From positions 209,656 to 250,233 of the forward strand of contig JAJECN010000037.1 of the NCBI GenBank assembly GCA_022821965.1: DNA of 40,578 bases, read 5' to 3'. A model generated the notes under the pieces. The model searched no databases. It saw nothing but the letters and a program-made list of their open reading frames with translations, and was not told the origin of the DNA. The number at the start of each line of letters is the position of its first letter. Position 1 is the stretch's first letter. Positions 34,292 through 40,578 of this stretch are shown here, in pieces. A program made the translations under genes and the position numbers. Source of the DNA: Candidatus Poribacteria bacterium. Its GTDB lineage: Bacteria > Poribacteria > WGA-4E > WGA-3G.

Positions 34292-34364
34292 CACTGCTCC
34301 CTTACCCCCCTGATAAGGGGGATCAAGGGGGGTTACGTATTACCTACCACAGAAATAGCACTGC
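34271..34364. repeat. 67-bp direct duplication around a CCCCCC/GGGGGG hairpin
   Basis: The 27 bases at 34271-34297 recur with one mismatch at 34338-34364; between them is a CCCCCTGATAAGGGGG hairpin followed by GATCAAGGGGGG. The first copy contains the end and stop codon of the SMP-30 gene. The hairpin could act as a terminator, although it has no T-tract. Confidence 0.6.
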
Positions 34365-34372
34365 GACCCCGT

Positions 34373-35773
34373 TCAAACATCGGGATGGAGATTGTGCCAC
34401 GGCGTAGCACTTTCGTAAGCATGTCCGACTTGACACAACAACGGCTCTGTCAAATGTTTCCCGACAAACTGAATGCTCAACGGTAGCCCTTCGCTATTCA
34501 TGCCGCACGGCACGGATAGCGTCGGCGCGCCGTTGTAATCAAACGGCACGGTAAACCGTTGGAACTTCGTTGGTCGATCCTCCTTCGGTCCATATAATAG
34601 CTCTGGCGTAACAATGTGCGGTGGAGCGGACATTGACGGACATACAAGGACATCTATTCCTTCAAATACCCTTCTGAGATGTCCTGTGCAGGCGGCTCTT
34701 AAATTGTCTGCTCTCGCATAGTCAGCCCCAGTTACCCTTGCCCCCATATCAAGCCATCCTCGGAACCAAGGACCGTAAGCGTCTCGTTGGGATGGATAGG
34801 TCGCTGCGTGTGCTGCCACCGCGCCTGCTGAGCACAGCGTGGGCCATGCGGAGACGTACTCGTCTACATCCGGCAATTGCACTTCAATGATTTCAGCACC
34901 TTGATCGGCGAGAATTCCCACACCAGCGCGGACGGCTCCGGCGAGTTCAGTGTCAATATCGTTCGTCGCATAGTGCTCATCGAATCCGACGCGGATACCT
35001 TGTAGATCCCGCCCTATTCCCTCAAGCATATTCGGCACGGGGTCAGGCAAAGATGTCGGGTCGTTTGGGTCAGCCCCAGCAATCACCTCCAGCATAATCG
35101 CCGCATCAGCAACACTTCGCGTCATTGGACCAACATGATCCATTGATTCAGCAAGGGCAAGCACACCGTAACGACTGACTCTGCCCCATGTCGGCTTTAT
35201 GCCGACAACGCCACACGCTGCCGAAGGAAATCGGATTGAACCCCCTGTATCGCTGCCAAGTGAACCGATACATAATCCCGCCGCCGTTGCAACGCCGGAA
35301 CCGCTTGATGACGACCCCGTCCACCGGTTAGGATTCCACGGATTTTTGGGGATGTCGAATTCAGGGTTGTAGCCTCCCATTGCACCTTCGGTCAGATTGA
35401 GCTTACCGAGCAGTATCGAACCCGCTGCTTTAAGCTTTGTGATGACTGTGCTATCGAATTCAGGCACATGATCTTCAAGCACTTTCGCGGCACCCATCGT
35501 TCGGACACCCTTGGTAAAACAGAGGTCTTTCACAGCGATAGGGATACCGTGAAGTGGACCCCGATATGTTCCCGTGTTAATCTCTCGTTCCGCCTCCTGT
35601 GCGGCAGCCATCGCCTGTTCCGCTATCACTGTGGCGTAGCTTTTCAATCGCCCGTCGAGTTCTTCAATACGCTCCAGCATTGCAGACGTAACGTCCACAG
35701 GCGATAACTGCTTGGAAGCAATCTCTTCCGAAATTTCGGTAATAGTTTTGAAATGAAGTGGTGTTTCATGCAT
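34373..35773 (-). CDS. Amidase signature (AS) family hydrolase
   Basis: A 466-residue AS enzyme. The Ser-cisSer-Lys triad is visible: K82 (IAVKDLC), the cis-Ser in GSSSSGSG (S156 or S157) and the nucleophile S179 (GSDTGGSIRFPS). The general layout, PLHGIPIAVKD, KLNLTEGAMGGYNP and VGIKPTWGRVSRYGV, is typical of amidases and GatA-like enzymes. GatB and GatC are absent, so a free amidase is more likely than tRNA amidation. AAGGAAAAAG precedes the ATG and overlaps the stop of the upstream Asp-box gene, 11 bases away, which implies translational coupling. Confidence 0.9.
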   Translation of the reverse strand: MHETPLHFKTITEISEEIASKQLSPVDVTSAMLERIEELDGRLKSYATVIAEQAMAAAQEAEREINTGTYRGPLHGIPIAVKDLCFTKGVRTMGAAKVLEDHVPEFDSTVITKLKAAGSILLGKLNLTEGAMGGYNPEFDIPKNPWNPNRWTGSSSSGSGVATAAGLCIGSLGSDTGGSIRFPSAACGVVGIKPTWGRVSRYGVLALAESMDHVGPMTRSVADAAIMLEVIAGADPNDPTSLPDPVPNMLEGIGRDLQGIRVGFDEHYATNDIDTELAGAVRAGVGILADQGAEIIEVQLPDVDEYVSAWPTLCSAGAVAAHAATYPSQRDAYGPWFRGWLDMGARVTGADYARADNLRAACTGHLRRVFEGIDVLVCPSMSAPPHIVTPELLYGPKEDRPTKFQRFTVPFDYNGAPTLSVPCGMNSEGLPLSIQFVGKHLTEPLLCQVGHAYESATPWHNLHPDV

Positions 35774-35784
35774 GTTCTTTTTCC

Positions 35785-37743
35785 TTATTTCTCAATCGGA
35801 ATTTTAAGTACACCGCCTTCGGTTGTACCAGCGTAGAGAAAACCGTCAAATACCGCTAACGAATCAACCCGGCGACGCAGCGAACCAACGGGTTTCCACC
35901 ACTTTCTATCCTCTATCCACTGGAAAACGCCCTTATAATACGTGCCTACGTAGGACTCCGTGCCAGCTGTTTCCATGGTCAGAACCGATGATGAATCACC
36001 CAGTCCGTAGTGTAGTGAGGTCCAAGAATTACCGTCGTTAGTGGAACGAAAGATTCCCTTACCCCAAGTTGTTGCGTAGAGTGTCGATTCAACCCACCTT
36101 AAATCCGACATAAAACTGTTCAACATATCTGAACTGATAAATTCCCATCGCTCTCCTGCATTCTTTGAACGAAAAATCTCGCCGCGCGGAGTTCCAGCAT
36201 AGATCTCCTTGCCATTCACTAACAAAGCCGTGATGAAGTGCCCTTCCAAGCCAAGATTCGTCCATGAATCTAAGCCTGGTGTCCAACGGAAAACGCCGCT
36301 GCCCTGGGTGCCGACATAAAAGGTTAACCCCACAATTTCCATGCATTCGATCGCGTACAATTCCCTGTTGGTGCTAAGTTCAATCAACGAGTTGCGCTCC
36401 TCATCCACTTGGAAAATCCCGCCCACTACATCGCCAGGGGCAAATCTGGTAGCTGCGACATAAAGTTTTCCGCCGACCTCGGATAAATCCGCAAAATGAT
36501 ATGAAATAGGTGGCGGAGGAATCTGGACAGGCTGCCACAATCCTCCACCGTCATTTGAATAAACAAGCCTATGCCCTATGCCAGCGTAAATCTTGTCTCC
36601 AACAACCTCTAATTCACTGACGGATGTACCCATCAATCCTGTGTTGGCTTCCACCCAAGAATTACCACCGTCCGTCGTACTAAAGACACCACCATCCAAC
36701 GTTCCAACGAAGACAGTGTCCTCGCTCACCGCCAGCAATGCTGAAACCGTCTGATCTGTCAAGCCATTATTGACTGTTGTCCAAGAATCACCACTATCTT
36801 CCGAGCGGAAAACCCCACCACCAAACGTACTCGCGTAGAGCGTTGTCCCAAATGCTGTCAATCCCTCAACGGTATGTGTCATTTCTTCGGTAGTGATGCG
36901 CGTCCATGTATCCCCTTCGTCATCTGAACGGAAAACCCCACTGTCTCCACTGTTTCCACCGATAAGTATGCCTATGTAAAGCAAGTTTCCCATGGCAGTA
37001 AAAGAATCAACCCGTAATCCAGACGGGAAAAGTCCGATTGGTACCGGATCTAATCCTGATGCAACCCGCGCGCTGTTGATCGGCTCCATATTTATCGGTT
37101 GCTCGACAAAACCGGCATTGATGGATGTCCACACGTCTTCATCCGCTTTTTTGCGAAAAGCCCCATTCTCTGTGCCAGCGACAAGGGTTGTCCCGATTCT
37201 TGAGAATTCACGAATTGACATGTTTGCCAACCCATCGTTCATCGGGATCCACGAATCGCCATCGTCATCTGAGTGCCAAACACCGTCCTCCAAGGTGCTA
37301 ATATATATGCGGTTCCCAATAATCACAACACCACTGACCGACACATACGTTTGGAGAGTCGGAATGTGGTGCCATGTATCACCATCATCAGTTGACGCGT
37401 ATAAACCATCAGTTGTGCCAACGTAAAGCATATTCCTCTTTTGAGCGAAAGCTGCGGCAGATAAACCCTCCCCCGGTTCAAAGGGTAGTCCAACATTGGC
37501 AGAAATCCAAGAATCACCGAGATCTATTGAACGGAAGATACCTGCGCCCCGCACGCCTGCGAAAAGTACGCCTTCAGGAGTCGCATAGAGCGTGTCAATA
37601 TGCCCGCCATAGGGACCGTTGGTTGGCACCCAATCGTTCTCGTTAGACGCAGCGTTCACATCTACCACAATCAGCGGTACGAAACCGATCAATAGCATCA
37701 TTACAGCAATCCAAAGGGCAGATAACATTCTTTGTTGTATCAT
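35785..37743 (-). CDS. Secreted Asp-box (BNR) repeat protein
   Basis: A 652-residue protein with a signal peptide (MIQQRMLSALWIAVMMLLIG, cleavage near VNAAS). At least ten repeats of about 45 residues follow, most with SxDxGDSW or a close variant, as in sortilin/sialidase-type propellers (SIDLGDSWIS, STDDGDTWHH, SEDSGDSWTT, STNDGNSWTS). It probably forms one or two large propellers outside the cytoplasm. AAAAAAGGAGTG precedes the ATG. The amidase follows in the same transcript. Function is unknown; catalytic sialidase residues were not recognised. Confidence 0.82.
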   Translation of the reverse strand: MIQQRMLSALWIAVMMLLIGFVPLIVVDVNAASNENDWVPTNGPYGGHIDTLYATPEGVLFAGVRGAGIFRSIDLGDSWISANVGLPFEPGEGLSAAAFAQKRNMLYVGTTDGLYASTDDGDTWHHIPTLQTYVSVSGVVIIGNRIYISTLEDGVWHSDDDGDSWIPMNDGLANMSIREFSRIGTTLVAGTENGAFRKKADEDVWTSINAGFVEQPINMEPINSARVASGLDPVPIGLFPSGLRVDSFTAMGNLLYIGILIGGNSGDSGVFRSDDEGDTWTRITTEEMTHTVEGLTAFGTTLYASTFGGGVFRSEDSGDSWTTVNNGLTDQTVSALLAVSEDTVFVGTLDGGVFSTTDGGNSWVEANTGLMGTSVSELEVVGDKIYAGIGHRLVYSNDGGGLWQPVQIPPPPISYHFADLSEVGGKLYVAATRFAPGDVVGGIFQVDEERNSLIELSTNRELYAIECMEIVGLTFYVGTQGSGVFRWTPGLDSWTNLGLEGHFITALLVNGKEIYAGTPRGEIFRSKNAGERWEFISSDMLNSFMSDLRWVESTLYATTWGKGIFRSTNDGNSWTSLHYGLGDSSSVLTMETAGTESYVGTYYKGVFQWIEDRKWWKPVGSLRRRVDSLAVFDGFLYAGTTEGGVLKIPIEK

Positions 37744-37912
37744 CTGTTCACTCCTTTTTTATGACGGTTGTTTGAGTAACAAAAGCCACTTCACCTGACA
37801 ACTTAAACAATCAACGCCCCAAAGAAGTTTACAGGCAAACAATATACGCCCCAAGAACGCTGTTCGGGGAACCAAATCACACAGCCTATATCACAGTGGA
37901 ATTTTCATCTGT

Positions 37913-38779
37913 TTAGGCGATTAATTCACTCACACGAGGCCGCCCCAAAAGCTTCATCAACCGATCGTCCGCATTTTCCAGAACCTCTTCAGGCACAGGT
38001 ACACCGTTGCAAAGACTGAATCGCCAATATGCCCAGTACGCTGCATATTGCGATTGTATAATATAACGCGTTTTATTGGAAAGGTTCGGTGCGCCGCGGT
38101 GCCAACACTGTGGATCCTGCAGGTAGATGTCGCCCGCCTTACAGAAAATAGACTCCGGTTTATTTCCTTCAAATTCAGGGTTCTCCTGATCGTTCGGATG
38201 TCTGCCAGAGTAATGGCTGCCGCGCACGTATTGCGTCGGTCCCTCCTCAATTGTATCAATATCGCTCAACGCCATCTGGACGGTGAACCACATCACAGGC
38301 ATCCGCAGACGCGGATCATGGCGCGGCATCTCTTCGGTAATGGGGAAGTGCACTGAGCCATCAACATGCCACGTGTCGATCGAAAGACCGGGGAGATTCC
38401 GAAGCACATTTTGCCCACAAAACTTGCAGTTCTCACCGACGATCGCCTCTGCCAAACTCAGAATTGGTTCACGGAGAAGCATATCCCGGAAGATTGGATC
38501 GAGTTCAATCGTGTTCCGTAAAATGAAGGGTAGCGTTTCCTTGGATTCAGCATGCGCACTCATTTGGATATACCTGACATCCGCCAATTCTGGATTCGTT
38601 GTCTCTGCAAGTTCCGAATCCGCGAAAAGTTCGTCAGACTTATCCCGTAGCGCGGCAACCTCTCCATCGGTCAGCACCCCCGGAATATAAACAAATCCAT
38701 CACGGAAGAATTGTTCAGCAATTTCCTTTGTCTTTTCTTCGCTAAAACGCTCGCCCTTAAGTATTGGACTGTTCGCCAT
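37913..38779 (-). CDS. Phytanoyl-CoA dioxygenase (PhyH) family protein
   Basis: A 288-residue Fe(II)/2-oxoglutarate oxygenase. The metal triad is H138-x-D140 (DTWHVDGS) and H227 (CWHRGAPN), with R238 (NKTRYII) for 2-oxoglutarate. It begins KTKEIAEQFFRDGFVYIPGV, the usual PhyH start. It is distant from the copy at 8990. AGAGGGGG precedes the ATG. The 169-bp gap before the downstream Asp-box gene has no gene, only a weak hairpin near 37850-37871. Confidence 0.9.
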   Translation of the reverse strand: MANSPILKGERFSEEKTKEIAEQFFRDGFVYIPGVLTDGEVAALRDKSDELFADSELAETTNPELADVRYIQMSAHAESKETLPFILRNTIELDPIFRDMLLREPILSLAEAIVGENCKFCGQNVLRNLPGLSIDTWHVDGSVHFPITEEMPRHDPRLRMPVMWFTVQMALSDIDTIEEGPTQYVRGSHYSGRHPNDQENPEFEGNKPESIFCKAGDIYLQDPQCWHRGAPNLSNKTRYIIQSQYAAYWAYWRFSLCNGVPVPEEVLENADDRLMKLLGRPRVSELIA

Positions 38780-38811
38780 GTTGTCCCCCTCTTACGTGTA
38801 AAGGTTGGCAA

Positions 38812-38916
38812 TCAATAAATATCACCACGATTGTCAATTTGCACAATTCGGATTAGACGCTTGTTTCTGTCAACTCGGTAAATGAAACGGATAAATCCTA
38901 TTCGATATAATCCATT
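38812..38916 (-). pseudogene. RelE/ParE-like toxin C-terminal remnant
   Basis: A frame decodes as NGLYRIGFIRFIYRVDRN and then KRLIRIVQIDNRGDIY before TGA, very like the end of RelE-type toxins (YRIRVGxxRVIYRVD...HRGDVY). There is no start; the upstream part is inside the sulfatase gene in another frame. It is a 34-residue relic. Confidence 0.6.
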
Positions 38917-40355
38917 TCTGGTAGCAGATTCCAACGGTATTGATCTGCTGGTTGTGTATTTCGTCCCCAATGACCGAGAATTTGTGTGTCCGCGCGCTTT
39001 GCTTCAATTTGCGCTGCGACCCAATCTGGGTCCCAACCGTCCAAAACCTTTTCCGTCAATTGTGCTAAAATGTCTCGGAACGCAGGGTCGTCTGCGCGGT
39101 CGTGTAATTCGTTGGGATCCTCTTTTAAGTTGAAAAGCTGCGGCGGTTGCGTGTGGTAGTAGTTCAACTTCCAATCTCCCTCCCGAACCATTCGGTGATA
39201 GCAACCGTCATCGGTACAATATTCAGAGAAGGCGATGTCCTCCCAATCTGTATCCTCACCACGGAGAAGCGGTAAAGTGCTTCGTCCGCGGGAATGCGGT
39301 AAAGGAGGTGCCTCAAGTGCATCAAGCATCGTCGCATTCAAATCAAGCGAACTGACAATGCGATCGCATCGCACGCCTTCCGGTAAAGTGCCGCGCCACG
39401 ACAAAATTGCGGGGACCTTCACCGAATGCTCATAAAATGTCTGTTTCCACCAAAGCCCATGTTCGCCGACCTGCTCGCCGTGGTCCGAACTATAGAGGAT
39501 GAGGGTGTTCTCATCTAATCCGTTTTCCCAGAGTGCAGTCAAAATCTGCCCAATCATCACGTCCATTCGCGTTACCAACGCCCAATACGCCGTGCGTGCG
39601 CGGATAATCTCTGCATCGGAAACCTCAACAATCCCACACTTTTCGCGCCACCCCTGAAAGTAGGGATGCAACGCCTCTGAAAAGGGTTCAGGACTTTGGG
39701 GCATCGTCATCCGCCCTTCATAAAGTTGATAATCCTCCTGCCGCGCAACGAAAGGTTGATGCGGAAGCATAAACCCGACAGAAATTGAAAAGGGTGTATC
39801 TAAAAGTCCTGCTCGTTTTTGGACCCCGAGTCGATTGAGATAATCGACTGTTGCGGCAGTCACGTCCTCATCGTGAACCTGATAGGCACTCTGACCTGCC
39901 CCCGATTTCTCAAGGCTTACGCGGGCAGGTCCGGCAGTTCCAGACAGTTCGCCGTGGTCAACCCCTTGTCCACCGTGATAATTCGGTCCGTGGTCCCCAA
40001 CGAGGCGGTCAGTGTACCCGTGTAGTTGATCCGGTCCCAGTGCGTGCATCCGTCCGATAAGTACAGGTTGATAACCCACGGCACCCATCGCATGTGCAAA
40101 GGTGGGAATCCCGGAATCGAGGATATGGCTGTTCGTCCACACAGCGTTCTCGTAAGGGTAGCGTCCGCTCAGCATCGACATCCGGGACGGCACACAGATA
40201 GGAGACGGGCAATAAACGTTTTCAAATACGACCCCTTTGGCAGCGAGATTATCAAGATGCGGTGTCTGGACCAACCGATCACCATAACAACCGGTCACAT
40301 AAGGGTTGTGCTGGTCGGAATGGATATAGAGCAGATTGGGACCTGGTGTGCGCAT
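38898..40355 (-). CDS. Sulfatase (formylglycine-dependent)
   Basis: A 485-residue type I sulfatase. The activation motif is C54-V-P-S-R58 in SPICVPSRMSMLSG; other metal-site segments are NLLYIHSDQHNPY (D14) and SSDHGEQVGEHGLW. The product is probably cytoplasmic or exported by another route, since no signal peptide is seen; the substrate may be a sulfated glycan or similar ester. ATG 40355 is chosen because GAAGGAG lies six bases upstream and a strong promoter lies about 35 bases further up; the frame is open to 40436, but that would begin before the promoter. A RelE-like remnant overlaps its 3' end. Confidence 0.9.
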   Translation of the reverse strand: MRTPGPNLLYIHSDQHNPYVTGCYGDRLVQTPHLDNLAAKGVVFENVYCPSPICVPSRMSMLSGRYPYENAVWTNSHILDSGIPTFAHAMGAVGYQPVLIGRMHALGPDQLHGYTDRLVGDHGPNYHGGQGVDHGELSGTAGPARVSLEKSGAGQSAYQVHDEDVTAATVDYLNRLGVQKRAGLLDTPFSISVGFMLPHQPFVARQEDYQLYEGRMTMPQSPEPFSEALHPYFQGWREKCGIVEVSDAEIIRARTAYWALVTRMDVMIGQILTALWENGLDENTLILYSSDHGEQVGEHGLWWKQTFYEHSVKVPAILSWRGTLPEGVRCDRIVSSLDLNATMLDALEAPPLPHSRGRSTLPLLRGEDTDWEDIAFSEYCTDDGCYHRMVREGDWKLNYYHTQPPQLFNLKEDPNELHDRADDPAFRDILAQLTEKVLDGWDPDWVAAQIEAKRADTQILGHWGRNTQPADQYRWNLLPEMDYIE

Positions 40356-40392
40356 CGCAACTCCTTCGGGACATTTCAGCGGATTTCCTTTC

Positions 40393-40420
40393 ATTATAAA
40401 CAGATATCGGTTTTTGTCAA
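40393..40420 (-). promoter_or_regulatory. Consensus promoter TTGACA-N16-TATAAT
   Basis: Read on minus, TTGACA (40420-40415) and TATAAT (40398-40393) are 16 bases apart, and TGT precedes the -10. Both boxes equal the consensus. It serves the sulfatase gene and rules out starts upstream of it. Confidence 0.85.
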
Positions 40421-40503
40421 GAGCGGACATCTCCACTGCAGGGCTATTTAGTTTTCAATATTTTTTGTTCTATTTTTCACAGTTGTTAATATTTTGAGAT
40501 AAA

Positions 40504-40535
40504 CAGATGCAGCGTGACTTTTCACGCTGCATCTG
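40504..40535. repeat. 14-bp perfect hairpin near the window end
   Basis: CAGATGCAGCGTGA and TCACGCTGCATCTG flank the loop CTTT. There is no T-tract after it on either strand. It may end a gene to the right of the window or be a REP-like palindrome. Nothing else is seen between 40437 and 40578. Confidence 0.6.
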
Positions 40536-40578
40536 CTATACTTCACCGTAAAAAATACCGCTATTTTTGAGGTGAATC

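Noticed and set aside
37850-37871. CCCC...GGGG hairpin after the second dioxygenase gene
   Set aside because: The stem is short and broken and no T-tract follows; too weak to call as a terminator.
40356-40436. Longer start for the sulfatase
   Set aside because: The extension would begin before the consensus promoter and ribosome site, so it cannot be translated from that transcript.
1-40578. tRNA, rRNA or riboswitch genes
   Set aside because: I looked for T-arm sequences and typical conserved cores by eye and found none; a covariance search would settle it.

Overview
This window is bacterial chromosomal DNA and is most likely from a member of Candidatus Poribacteria or a close PVC/FCB-like relative. 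Several things point there together. Two secreted proteins end in an [14 protein letters not shown]-type C-terminal module. There are repeated phytanoyl-CoA dioxygenase and sulfatase genes, a Gfo/Idh oxidoreductase, an SMP-30 protein, a large multi-pass membrane protein resembling DUF6785, and many short dispersed repeats. The taxonomic call is inference from recognised families, not from a marker gene. I see no rRNA, tRNA or CRISPR array.

Region 1 (1-8.7 kb, all minus strand) encodes, in order of transcription: a SufR-like iron-sulfur regulator, a four-cluster ferredoxin, a short DUF4381/BatD-like membrane protein, an RsbW-like kinase, a STAS antagonist, an RsbU-like GAF/PP2C phosphatase, a DUF58 protein and a BatA/VWA protein. 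A complete partner-switching set therefore lies inside a Bat/DUF58 locus; no MoxR ATPase is visible.

Region 2 (8.9-21.7 kb, plus strand) holds a phytanoyl-CoA dioxygenase, a sulfatase-fold enzyme whose catalytic Cys/Ser is Thr, a PEP-hydrolase-like TIM barrel, two paralogous secreted WD40/cohesin-like/dockerin proteins, PurL and PurQ, and a small membrane protein.

Region 3 (21.8-30.1 kb) is an accessory island. It contains a lipoprotein, a frameshifted gene, small membrane proteins, tyrosine-recombinase fragments, an HNH-DUF4268 nuclease gene bracketed by direct copies of a recombinase 5' end, a PD-(D/E)XK-like protein, a MazE-like antitoxin with a 23-residue MazF stub, and a UvrD-type helicase carrying an internal GIY-YIG nuclease domain. 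A MITE-like element sits beside the antitoxin promoter. The nuclease and toxin-antitoxin content resembles a defence or mobile-element hotspot in decay.

Region 4 (30.1-40.6 kb) is catabolic and secretory: DUF6785-like membrane protein, Gfo/Idh oxidoreductase and SMP-30 lactonase on plus; amidase, Asp-box repeat protein, a second phytanoyl-CoA dioxygenase and a canonical CxPSR sulfatase on minus. A RelE-like toxin tail overlaps the end of that sulfatase gene.

Intergenic DNA is rich in small structured repeats. One family built of AGTTATC/AGTTGTC heptamers ends in the Shine-Dalgarno sequences of downstream genes. A 120-bp element has 17-bp terminal inverted repeats and a 9-bp target duplication. 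Many promoters show an extended -10 of the form TGTGN-TANNNT. Start codons were chosen from Shine-Dalgarno spacing and include GTG and TTG.
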